DNA from: JBBQNJ01 sp038329845
GTDB lineage: Bacteria; Planctomycetota; Phycisphaerae; Tepidisphaerales; Tepidisphaeraceae
Assembly (NCBI GenBank): GCA_038329845.1
Contig: JBBQNJ010000020.1
Coordinates: forward strand, 1 to 64,000
Length of the DNA: 64,000 bases
Direction: 5' to 3'
The translations under genes and the position numbers were made by a program. Below the pieces are notes generated by a model that had not been told where the DNA came from, did no database searches, and worked only from the letters and a program-made list of their open reading frames with translations. Position 1 is the first letter of the stretch. Every line of letters starts with the position of its first letter. Shown piece by piece: positions 47,624 to 55,794 of this stretch.

Positions 47624-50199
47624 GGGTTCGAACAGAGCTTAACGAGCAGCGGAAGCAGAAGGAAGACGCTGGCGACGACGCAGGCGACCACACCCACGGC
47701 CACGGCCAGCCCCAGCGAGCGAACCGCCGGCACGCTCATCGTCATCAGCGATCCGAACCCCAGGATCGTCGTCGCGGCGCAGATGAGGATCGCCCCGCAG
47801 CTCACTCCCGCCCGCCGAGCAAGCGTCAGACCATCCCATTTTTCACGCCGGGCCTGCCGCGCCAAGCTGAGCAGGAAAATCCCGTAGTCCACGTCGATCC
47901 CGATCAGCAGCGGCGCCGCCACTAGATTGACGAGGTTCACCTTCACCCCGGCGAGGTGGATCGTCGCCAGCAGAATTACCAGGCTGTAGATCGTCGGCAA
48001 CAGCGCCAGCAGAGAATGGCCGAGGCTTCGGAAATGAATCCCCAGGTAGGCGATGGTGATCACGCCGGCGATGAGAATCAGCCGCGGCAGCTCGCGGTGG
48101 ATCGTTCGCTCGGTGTCGGCACCGACGACGCTGATGCCGGTCAATGCCGCATCGGGCAGATCGGTGAGCTGCCGGCGTATAAATGCGATCACCCGGTCGC
48201 GCGCGATGCGATCGGCCACATCGCGGTTCAGCACGATCGACATGATCGCCTCGTTCGGTTCGGCTCGGCCCTCGACGGCATCGCGCGTGAGCATCGTCCC
48301 CGCCAGGCGCGGGTACTTCAGCAACGTCGTCAGCCCGGGAGCATCGCCCGGATGAAGCAAGGTGCGCAGAAACGCCGCGTACGGCGCGATTACTTCATCG
48401 CCGAAAATACTGTCGGCCATCGCAGCGCGGAAATCGGCCACGATGCGATCGACCTCGGCTTGAGAGAACATCGCTCGACGCGACTCGATGAGCCGCGGAT
48501 CGGGCAGCAACGTTTGCGGGCCGAGCGATGCGGCAATCCCCGTCTCTCGGGCGGCGAGGGTGTCGAGCCGATCCGACACCTCGTGCGCCAAGGTCAGCAC
48601 ATCCCGCGGCGTTTCGCCGGACAAATGGATCACCAGCGACCCGAGCGACACGCCGAACCGCTCGGTGAGATGGTCCTGCGCCGCCAGCGGCGCGTTGGGC
48701 TGCGGGTGCATCACCGACAGGTCGGTCTCCAGCTCGAGCAATTCGCCGCGCCATCCCGCCGCCGCCACCACGACCGCCGCGGCCGCCAGGATGCTCGCCG
48801 CGGCACCGATGCACAGTCGGCCATGACGCGCGATCCACTCGAGCAGCGGCGCTGGATTCAGCCGGGTCGACGACCGCTCTCGCGGTGCCGGCCGTCGCCC
48901 GCCGAGGCTGAGCATTGCCGGCAGCACCGTGAGGCATGCGACAAAGGCCCCAAGCAGTCCGAGCGTTCCTAGAGCCGAAAAATCGCGCAGCGCCCCGACG
49001 CTCGAGGACCCGATCGCCGCGAACCCGACCGCCGAGGTGGCGAACGCCGCGAGCAATGGCGAGGCCAGCACCGCGCTGGTTCTCGCCGCGCGCGTTCTCG
49101 TCGCTCTGGCACTCGCCGCAGTGGCGCGATCGCCGTCGGATCGAAGCGCCTGGTAGTGTGCGAGGTAGTGGATCGAATAGTCGATCGCCATCCCGGCCAG
49201 CACCGCGCCGATCGCCGCCGTCAAAGGGGTCAGACCCTCCCATGCCAGCGCGGCGACCGCCAGCCCGATCAATACGCCAAATACCACCGGCGTAAACGCC
49301 AGCAGAAACATCCTCACCGGCCGGCGGAACACCAGCGCGAACAAGATAACGATCCCCATCACCGACGTGGTGACGCTGACGATCATGTCTCGCCGGATCG
49401 ACCGTTCGCTGGCGCTGGCGACGGCGTAGGCACCGGTGTACTCCAGCCGCAGTTGATCGGTGTTCGCCTGCTCGGCAAGTTCATGCGCCATCGCCGTAAT
49501 CGATCGGGCGAACTCGAGGTCGCTGGGTGAGCGATTGCCCACCAGGCGCACCAGGATCGCCCGGCCATCGGGCGAGATCATCGCATCGGTTCCGGGCAAC
49601 GTCTCATACACTTTCTGCGCACTCAATCTCGGCAGGAGAAACTCATGCAGTCGCAAGGGATCGCGCGCCAGCGCCGACGCCATCGCCGATGCCGCCGGAC
49701 CGGGAACACTCATCATCGCTTCGTTGCGGGCGATCTCGCGACGCATTGCCGGCGCTGTCAGCCGTTGCCGCGCCGCGTCGAGTTCGGCGTCCGTGAGATA
49801 ATACAAACCCGCGGGAATCAGCTCTATTTCGACGAATTGCTTTGCCTGATCGTCAACCCGCCACTGGACCGATTCGATCAATTGCAGGGCTTCCGGCGAA
49901 GCGTCGATGTTCTTCTCCATCCGCCGCGCGAACTCTTCCAGTCGCGCAGTCCATGGCGTCGGTGCCGATGAATCCGGTACGCTCGCCATGACAATCAGCT
50001 CGTCGGCGGCGACAAACTCGTTGAGCAGCCGTCCCAGCGCCCGAGTCGCCCGCGCGTCGCCGCTGAGCATGGCCTCAAGCGACGCATCCGGCTTAAGTCG
50101 GGTGATGGCCCAGATCGCCAGCGCCGAAACGATAATCGCCGCGACAACGACGACCCCGGGGCGCCGCACCGGGAACTCGAACAGCGCCGCCAGTCTCAT
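47563..50199 (-). CDS. MMPL/RND-superfamily exporter (878 aa)
   Basis: It has two similar halves, each with a first helix, a large periplasmic loop and five more helices, about twelve in all. Proton-relay motifs are MAIDYSIHYLAHYQ in the first half and GIDVDYGIFLLSLARQARRE in the second. This is the arrangement of HpnN/MmpL-type exporters and of the predicted exporters in aryl-polyene pigment loci. It should move a hydrophobic product from the inner membrane outward. It is coupled by 4 bp to the LolA-like gene, which suggests a shuttle to the outer membrane. No signal of degeneration is seen. Confidence 0.9.
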   Translation of the reverse strand: MRLAALFEFPVRRPGVVVVAAIIVSALAIWAITRLKPDASLEAMLSGDARATRALGRLLNEFVAADELIVMASVPDSSAPTPWTARLEEFARRMEKNIDASPEALQLIESVQWRVDDQAKQFVEIELIPAGLYYLTDAELDAARQRLTAPAMRREIARNEAMMSVPGPAASAMASALARDPLRLHEFLLPRLSAQKVYETLPGTDAMISPDGRAILVRLVGNRSPSDLEFARSITAMAHELAEQANTDQLRLEYTGAYAVASASERSIRRDMIVSVTTSVMGIVILFALVFRRPVRMFLLAFTPVVFGVLIGLAVAALAWEGLTPLTAAIGAVLAGMAIDYSIHYLAHYQALRSDGDRATAASARATRTRAARTSAVLASPLLAAFATSAVGFAAIGSSSVGALRDFSALGTLGLLGAFVACLTVLPAMLSLGGRRPAPRERSSTRLNPAPLLEWIARHGRLCIGAAASILAAAAVVVAAAGWRGELLELETDLSVMHPQPNAPLAAQDHLTERFGVSLGSLVIHLSGETPRDVLTLAHEVSDRLDTLAARETGIAASLGPQTLLPDPRLIESRRAMFSQAEVDRIVADFRAAMADSIFGDEVIAPYAAFLRTLLHPGDAPGLTTLLKYPRLAGTMLTRDAVEGRAEPNEAIMSIVLNRDVADRIARDRVIAFIRRQLTDLPDAALTGISVVGADTERTIHRELPRLILIAGVITIAYLGIHFRSLGHSLLALLPTIYSLVILLATIHLAGVKVNLVNLVAAPLLIGIDVDYGIFLLSLARQARREKWDGLTLARRAGVSCGAILICAATTILGFGSLMTMSVPAVRSLGLAVAVGVVACVVASVFLLLPLLVKLCSNPCPASPDTLDCLAPPESSGD

Positions 50200-50927
50200 G
50201 GCCGGCGCTCCGCTCTCGGCGGGGGATCGAACGCGCCCGTTGCCAGCGGTTCATTCAGCTCGACATTGCGCAGCGTGACCGCGGCCTTGGCGCCGTCGTC
50301 GGCGACGGCAAGCAGGTGCATGGGCCAGAGAACCCCGTTGATCCGCCGATAATCGTGCAACCGCAGCGAAAACCGCTCGCCACCGTTTTCATCTTGCAGG
50401 GCGTATCGCACGGGCGTCAACGTGGCGCGATCGACCGTCGCGGCGAGCGTCGTTCCGGGCGTCTGTCCCGCTCGGCGCGCCTTGAACGTGGCCCCGCCCT
50501 CGTCCACGATCACCAGGTCGTCGGTTTGAAAAAACTCTCCCGAGACGAACGACCACCCGCGAGTCAGTGCCTCGGCGCTGATCGCCGCGGGCATGATCTT
50601 CGCCCGCTGAGCGGGTTCCGGCGGCGTCCAGACATACAGCCCGCTGGGGGTAAGCGTCAGATCGAAGATCGCCCGGCCCATTTTCCACGCCCGCAGACGC
50701 ACGTGTCCCGGCTTGATCACCAGCGCCCCGTCGAGCTGGACGCGCTGCCCGTCGGCGCGGGTCAGGTCGATGGCGCACTCGCCTTGCACCGTCCGCACCC
50801 CGGCGGCACGCTCCCGCAGTACCGCCAGCGCATCGGCGCTGTTTTTCCAGGCATAGACCGGCAGCGGCGGCTTGGGCGCACAGCCACATACGATCAACAA
50901 GGCCACCAGCGATATTGCGATTCTCAT
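50196..50927 (-). CDS. LolA-like lipoprotein (243 aa)
   Basis: The N-terminus is a lipoprotein signal with lipobox VCGC (LVALLIVCGCAPKPPLP). The body is a half-barrel beta protein of the LolA/LolB type: VQGECAIDLTRADGQRVQ, ALVIKPGHVRLRAWKMGRA, GLYVWTPPEP and TLTPVRYALQDENGGERFS. LolA-family folds carry lipids or lipoproteins across the periplasm. Its lipidation makes it LolB-like. Position between an exporter and an AMP-ligase, with 4-bp overlaps on both sides, suggests it receives the exported product. Confidence 0.78.
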   Translation of the reverse strand: MRIAISLVALLIVCGCAPKPPLPVYAWKNSADALAVLRERAAGVRTVQGECAIDLTRADGQRVQLDGALVIKPGHVRLRAWKMGRAIFDLTLTPSGLYVWTPPEPAQRAKIMPAAISAEALTRGWSFVSGEFFQTDDLVIVDEGGATFKARRAGQTPGTTLAATVDRATLTPVRYALQDENGGERFSLRLHDYRRINGVLWPMHLLAVADDGAKAAVTLRNVELNEPLATGAFDPPPRAERRP

Positions 50928-52384
50928 GCATCGCCCTCCGAAGCGAGCCGGTGCCGTGAAATCTTCCCAGTCGATCCGCGCGGCAGGGCATCGCGGAATT
51001 CGATCACTCTCGGGACTTTATGCCCCGCCAGGCGCGACCGCGCGAATCGTCGCAGTTCCTGCGCCGATGGGGCGACGACGCCGGCTCGCAGCTCGATCAC
51101 CGCCCGAAGTCGATGGATCGTTTGGCTGAGCTGAAGCGGCAGCACCACCGCCGCCGCCACGCCGGGATGGGTCATCAGCACGGCTTCGACCTCCAGCGGG
51201 TTGACCTTCAGCCCGCCGACTTCGATCAACAGCTTCAGTCGGCCGGTGAGGGTCAGCCCGCCGTGGGCATCAAGCCGCCCAAGGTCGCCGGTGAGAAAAT
51301 GTCCGTCCGCCAGCGGCGGGGGAGCTGAATCCCCGACATAACCGCACAACATTGAAGCGGACCTCACCGCCACGTGGCCTTCAGTTCCGACAGACCGTTC
51401 GGCTCCACTGTCGGGATCGAGGATTCGGATCGACACACCGCAGAGCGGCATTCCCACGCCGTCCGGATCGAAGCGCGGACTTAGCGGGTCATTGAACGTG
51501 ACCGATCCGATTTCCGTGGCCCCGTAGACGCCTCCAATCCGCGTTGCGTGACGGGTGAGAAATGCCTTGTACACGCCGATCGGCAGCGGGCCGCCGGCCG
51601 AATACGCCCGCCGCAGCCGCATCGTCGCCTCGCTCGGATCCCACAATCCCGCCAAGATCTCGAACATCGAGGGAACGCCGGGCAGGATCGTGATCCCCGA
51701 TTGCGACAGCTCGCGTTTGAGCAGCATCAAGTCGAATCCGCACGCGACGTGAACCGCGCTGCCGGCCCACATTGGTGCCAACAGCCCATGCTCAACGCCG
51801 TACGAATGACAGAGCGGCACTACGGCCAGCACTCGATCTTCCGGACCAAAGCCGATCCCCTCGGCCATCGCCTCGCACGCCGCATCGAGTGAATCCGCCG
51901 AGCGCCGAACAATTTTCGGCAGGGCGGTGGTCCCCGAGCTTTGCAGCAGCATCGCGGGCACCGCGTCGCCCGCCGGCGATGAATCGGCGTCGAAGACGGC
52001 GCCCTGAAGGTCGATCGGCACGATCGGATGCTTGCCCATCGCCGCCAGCGTCGAGGCGCATCCGAGGATCGCCTCGGCGCCGGCGCGGTCGGCCGCGGAA
52101 TGCAGTTCGGCCGGCGCGCTTTCGGGAGACAGCGGAAAAACCGTGAATCCCCCGGCCAACGCCGCGAAAAAGCCGACGTGATATTCCGGTCGATTCCGGG
52201 AGCACAGCAGCACCGTCGCCCCGGGCGTCAGGCGCGATCGCAGATGATGCGCCAGGCCCATGGCCGCATGATAGAGCCGCCGATACGACCAACTTTCGGG
52301 CGCATCGTCCAGGCTCACGGCCCGCAGCGCCTCGGCCTCGGGGCGCTGGCGGGCATGCTCACACAGCCGGTTCAACAGGCGCAT
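50924..52384 (-). CDS. ANL-superfamily AMP-ligase (486 aa)
   Basis: Adenylate-forming motifs are present. The A3 P-loop is LLQSSGTTALPKIVRR, A5 is GVYGATEIGSV, and A7 is HFLTGDLGRLDAHGGLTLTG with the ribose-binding Asp. A8 is RLKLLIEVGGLKVNPLEVE, and the A10 lysine is in LPRGSTGKISRHRL. The group includes benzoate- and fatty-acid-activating ligases that load CoA or a carrier protein. Next to a chorismatase it most plausibly activates a hydroxybenzoate. ATG 52384 is preferred over TTG 52402. No carrier protein is encoded nearby. Confidence 0.85.
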   Translation of the reverse strand: MRLLNRLCEHARQRPEAEALRAVSLDDAPESWSYRRLYHAAMGLAHHLRSRLTPGATVLLCSRNRPEYHVGFFAALAGGFTVFPLSPESAPAELHSAADRAGAEAILGCASTLAAMGKHPIVPIDLQGAVFDADSSPAGDAVPAMLLQSSGTTALPKIVRRSADSLDAACEAMAEGIGFGPEDRVLAVVPLCHSYGVEHGLLAPMWAGSAVHVACGFDLMLLKRELSQSGITILPGVPSMFEILAGLWDPSEATMRLRRAYSAGGPLPIGVYKAFLTRHATRIGGVYGATEIGSVTFNDPLSPRFDPDGVGMPLCGVSIRILDPDSGAERSVGTEGHVAVRSASMLCGYVGDSAPPPLADGHFLTGDLGRLDAHGGLTLTGRLKLLIEVGGLKVNPLEVEAVLMTHPGVAAAVVLPLQLSQTIHRLRAVIELRAGVVAPSAQELRRFARSRLAGHKVPRVIEFRDALPRGSTGKISRHRLASEGDA

Positions 52385-52424
52385 GGCGGGAAGTATCGCC
52401 AATTTCCCGCGATCCCGCGAGACC

Positions 52425-53774
52425 TCAGCCCACCGGCGTCGCTTCGAGCAGTTCTTCCGGCTCGCTCGTCGTGGCGCCCGTCCAGGCTTGCGGCGGCGAC
52501 TGCAACAGCGAAAACCCCTTGCGATGGGCGACCATTGGCAACGTGCGATTCATCCAGACGCACAGGTGAAAGAACCACACCCGCCATCGCAGCGCCCATG
52601 CTGGACGAGGAAAAACCTGCCCGGCCAGCACGCTGATGATCGCCTTGTGTACCTGCAGCGGCCCGGCGCCGTTGAGGAAAAGCTCGCGGAACGAATGGGT
52701 ATAAAATCCCTTGATGATCCGGAAGAAGATGCCCGTCGATTGCTCGATCAGGCTGATGTATCTTGACCTCGCCCGCCCGGCGATCATCTCGCCCCGCGCC
52801 ATCGCCGTCACCAGCAGTGCCGCCTCGGTCGCCTCGATCATCGCCAGCGTCGCGCCGGTCGAAAACGCCGGGTCCAGAAACGCGGCGGAATCGCCCACCA
52901 GAAAATACCCCGGCCCCGCATACGGCCTGCAGGTGTAGCAGAAGTTGGCCGCCACGTGGTTCAGCTCCGGCCCCGACGCTTGCGCCATCCGCTGACGCAG
53001 CAACGGGCATCGCGCGATCCCCCAGCGCAGCATCCGATTCGCCGGCACGTCCAGATCGCGGGCCGTGTCGGGGTGGATCACCATCCCCACGCTCGTGGTC
53101 GTTTCGTTGATAGCGATGATCCAGAACCATCCCTCATCGAACAACACGATCGACGGATACCCCGATTGATCGCCCGGCAGGCGATCGACGAACTGAAAAT
53201 GCTGGAAATACGCCACCTTTTGCAGCGAGCGGTCCGGCATCGGCTTTCGCAGGTTCAGATGCTTTCCCACCAGCGTGCTTTGCCCCGAACAATCCAGCAG
53301 CCAGCGCGCTTCGATGATCTGCCCATCGTCCAGGCGAACCCGAACGTTCTCATCCTCCAGTTCCAGTATCTCCTTGACCAGCGCCTGCCGCGTTTTGGCC
53401 CCGGCGAGCCGGGCCTGCTCGAGAAGCATCTGGTCGAACGCGCTGCGCTCGACGTTGAACGTCGGCGCGCCCGGCAGCAACCCGCTGCGAAACGTGAACT
53501 GCATCGCCGCCGAGCCGTCCCCCATGACAAACTCGGCACCCAGCTTGGGCACCTGTGGCAACGACGCCATCGCCTCGGTCAACCCCAGTTCCTCGATCAG
53601 ATTTCCCATGCGCGGCAGCATCGATTCGCCGATGTGAAAGCGCGGAAACGTCGCCCGTTCGATGATCAGCACGTTCAGCCCCTGCCGCGCCAGCAGCATC
53701 GCCGAGGTCGCCCCGGCCGGACCGGCTCCCACGATCAGTGCGTCGTATTTGCCTTCCTGCGACTCCTGTGTCAT
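52425..53774 (-). CDS. FAD-dependent halogenase/geranylgeranyl-reductase-like oxidoreductase (449 aa)
   Basis: The FAD loop is DALIVGAGPAGATSAMLLAR, then FPRFHIGESMLPRM, typical of flavin-dependent halogenases and related monooxygenases. FLVGDSAAFLDPAFSTGATL binds the ribityl/pyrophosphate. K78 in PKLGAEF sits where halogenases carry their catalytic lysine. The halogenase WxWxIP motif reads GWFWIIAI, lacking the proline, so halogenation is uncertain; the protein may hydroxylate or reduce. It lies between the chorismatase (17 bp) and AMP-ligase genes, a setting shared with xanthomonadin loci that contain halogenases. Confidence 0.82.
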   Translation of the reverse strand: MTQESQEGKYDALIVGAGPAGATSAMLLARQGLNVLIIERATFPRFHIGESMLPRMGNLIEELGLTEAMASLPQVPKLGAEFVMGDGSAAMQFTFRSGLLPGAPTFNVERSAFDQMLLEQARLAGAKTRQALVKEILELEDENVRVRLDDGQIIEARWLLDCSGQSTLVGKHLNLRKPMPDRSLQKVAYFQHFQFVDRLPGDQSGYPSIVLFDEGWFWIIAINETTTSVGMVIHPDTARDLDVPANRMLRWGIARCPLLRQRMAQASGPELNHVAANFCYTCRPYAGPGYFLVGDSAAFLDPAFSTGATLAMIEATEAALLVTAMARGEMIAGRARSRYISLIEQSTGIFFRIIKGFYTHSFRELFLNGAGPLQVHKAIISVLAGQVFPRPAWALRWRVWFFHLCVWMNRTLPMVAHRKGFSLLQSPPQAWTGATTSEPEELLEATPVG

Positions 53775-53791
53775 CGGGTCTCTCGACGTCG

Positions 53792-54724
53792 TCAAAGTTC
53801 GGCCACTCCCTCGATCTCGACCAGAAGATCGCCCCGGCACAATTCGGCCCGCAGCGGCTCGAAGGTGGTGATCCCCATCATAGCGCTGCGCAGCGTCCGC
53901 TCGATCAGCGCCCGGTCAGATTCGTTCGGATAGTAGACCCGCACATGCCGATAACGCGACAACGTTCCGCCGCGGTCCCCGCGCGGCTGGGTGCCAGCTT
54001 CTTGCACCACCGCCGCCAGGTTCTCCAGCGTTTCTTCGAGCTGCGCGGATAAATCCCCCGGATGCACCGATTCTTCTCCGCGCACGCTGGCGGTGCCGCC
54101 GACGAGCAGCCAATCTGCTCCCGACGGCGTGACCGATCCCGGCAACCGTGTCGCCCGCGCGAAACAGGGTGGACGCGGCCCGTAGCGAAGCGAATATCGA
54201 TGAGGCCGCGACTGCCGGGGATTGTCCACCGCCCGTCCCGGCACCGCACACGCCAGACAGATGAGTTCCAGCGCGTCTCCATCATGGCCCACCCCCGATG
54301 CCGTCGGGAGATGCCCGTCGAACGAGCCAGATCCGCCGAAACACTGCTCGTAGGCGGCGAACCGTCCGGCATTGAACGCCATGTACCGATTCAGTCCCGG
54401 CCCGATCGGATCAAGAATTCCGGGGATATGGTTCCACACTCGCACCGCGTGTCGGGCCGAGGTTCGGCTGAGCATCCGGCGGATCAACTCATATCCCCCG
54501 GCGACTCGCGCGCTCAGCGCCTCGGCATCCAGTGCTCGCGCTGCCTCGAGACGCGCCCGCACCAGCGTGAATCGCTCGCCATGACGGAGTTGCCCACTCC
54601 ACCCCCCGACTTCACCGGATACCGCCTCGACTCCCCCGTCCGTCGCCAGGGACTCGGCCCACGACGCGATCGGCAACCCCGATGCGACTGCCTCGGACGC
54701 GACTTGTCGCTGCGAGTGTTCCAT
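53792..54724 (-). CDS. Chorismatase-like protein (FkbO/Hyg5/XanB2 family) (310 aa)
   Basis: The N-terminal half has AVRVWNHIPGILDPIGPGLN and RYMAFNAGRFAAYEQCFG. The middle has LPTASGVGHDGDALELICLA and AVDNPRQSRPHRYSLRYGPR. The C-terminal RidA/YjgF-type segment is WLLVGGTASVRGEESVHPGD plus LEETLENLAAVV. This whole series is the pattern of chorismatases, which hydrolyse or eliminate chorismate to 3-hydroxybenzoate, 4-hydroxybenzoate or dihydroxydienoate. XanB2 supplies the aryl starter for xanthomonadin. It opens the seven-gene operon. ATG 54724 is chosen; an upstream TTG at 54760 lacks a ribosome site. Confidence 0.82.
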   Translation of the reverse strand: MEHSQRQVASEAVASGLPIASWAESLATDGGVEAVSGEVGGWSGQLRHGERFTLVRARLEAARALDAEALSARVAGGYELIRRMLSRTSARHAVRVWNHIPGILDPIGPGLNRYMAFNAGRFAAYEQCFGGSGSFDGHLPTASGVGHDGDALELICLACAVPGRAVDNPRQSRPHRYSLRYGPRPPCFARATRLPGSVTPSGADWLLVGGTASVRGEESVHPGDLSAQLEETLENLAAVVQEAGTQPRGDRGGTLSRYRHVRVYYPNESDRALIERTLRSAMMGITTFEPLRAELCRGDLLVEIEGVAEL

Positions 54725-54877
54725 TGATTTCCGGCTCGCCGGCGCAAGCCTTGTGCCCAAACAGAATCTATGCCCACATTACGCAGCGGACAAGCGCATC
54801 ATGCGGGCTTGGATTGCGCGCCGATGGCGTTATCAACCGCCCGCTCGCATGGGAAATGCCCCTCGAACCCTGTGGAT

Positions 54878-55642
54878 TTACGGGCGGATCGAGATCGTGA
54901 AATTGGTATAGCGTGATTCGCGCCCATGCATTTGCCGCAGTCCGATGCGTCCCGCGGTGACAGGGGGATACCCGGCGGCGTCCCAGGTCCAGGTATGCCG
55001 CTGTTCACCTTTTGTCGCCGTGAAGCTGAGCTTGACGCCGATCTTTTCAGCCACCATGTGCCAGGTCTCCCCCGGCTTGAACGCTTCAACGTTTTCGTAG
55101 CTCGGCGGGATTCGCGTCGTGGCGTCGAAGTTCCCCTTGGCCGGGTATCGACGTGCCCGAACGTAATTGCGATCTCTGCCGCCGCTGCATGCGTACGAGA
55201 TGTGATAGCAATTCATGTGATTGAAATAGAGGTTCATGGCCGGGCGGCGGCGAAGCTCGCGCCAGTCGGCGATGTCTTTGCTGTACGGCACCGTCCCCAC
55301 ACCCGTCGCCTGCAAATAAAGAATGCAGACGGCGGTGTGGTCCGTGGCGTGATCCAATCGCTCGAAGTCATACTCGACGCGGAGATCCCCTTGGAACGAT
55401 TCAACTGTCCACAGCACGGCATGCCCGGCGTTGTCGTCCCCGACCGGACCGGAGCGAAACACCAATCCCGCCGGCGTATTGTTTACCGTGGCCTTGTCGC
55501 CATCGAGAAACCACTTCTGCGTCCAGTCGGCTTCGCCCGAATCTCGGAAGACTTCCTTCCACCTCTGCGCCCCGGCCCCGGCCATCGATGCACACGGAAG
55601 CAATACTAGCGCAAGCAACATGACGAGCAGTAAGTTCATCAT
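54878..55642 (-). CDS. DUF1961-type secreted concanavalin-like protein (254 aa)
   Basis: A signal peptide (MNLLLVMLLALVLLPCASMA) precedes a jelly-roll domain: EVFRDSGEADWTQKWFLDG, HAVLWTVESFQGDLRVEYDF, MNLYFNHMNCYHISYACSGG, and TAGRIGLRQMHGRESRYTNF. This is the pattern of the DUF1961 family found in polysaccharide and polyuronate degradation loci. Its activity is unproven; the fold resembles lectin/glycosidase-type sandwiches. The double ATG is at 55642. The upstream frame is open but consists only of translated tandem repeats. KDG-kinase-like and DUF1961 genes side by side suggest uronate metabolism. Confidence 0.8.
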   Translation of the reverse strand: MMNLLLVMLLALVLLPCASMAGAGAQRWKEVFRDSGEADWTQKWFLDGDKATVNNTPAGLVFRSGPVGDDNAGHAVLWTVESFQGDLRVEYDFERLDHATDHTAVCILYLQATGVGTVPYSKDIADWRELRRRPAMNLYFNHMNCYHISYACSGGRDRNYVRARRYPAKGNFDATTRIPPSYENVEAFKPGETWHMVAEKIGVKLSFTATKGEQRHTWTWDAAGYPPVTAGRIGLRQMHGRESRYTNFTISIRP

Positions 55643-55709
55643 CGTCCCGAAGCCCTCTTCGCCCCTCTGCCTTCCACCCCTCCACCCCCCGCCCTTTTCC
55701 TCCGCCTCC

Positions 55710-55794
55710 GTGCTTCCGTCCCTTTGTCCCCTTGTCCCTGAGTCCGTTCGTCCCTGCGTCCCTTCGTCCCTGCGTCCCTCTGTGCCTTCCTCCT
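55710..55794. repeat. Degenerate GTCCCT tandem repeat between two carbohydrate genes
   Basis: About ten units of a 7-10-bp word (CGTCCCTG, TTTGTCCCC, CTTCGTCCC, CTGCGTCCC) lie directly downstream of the PfkB gene and upstream of the DUF1961 gene. The strand asymmetry (pyrimidines on plus) is complete. It separates the two genes by about 150 bp with no promoter recognisable. Confidence 0.8.
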
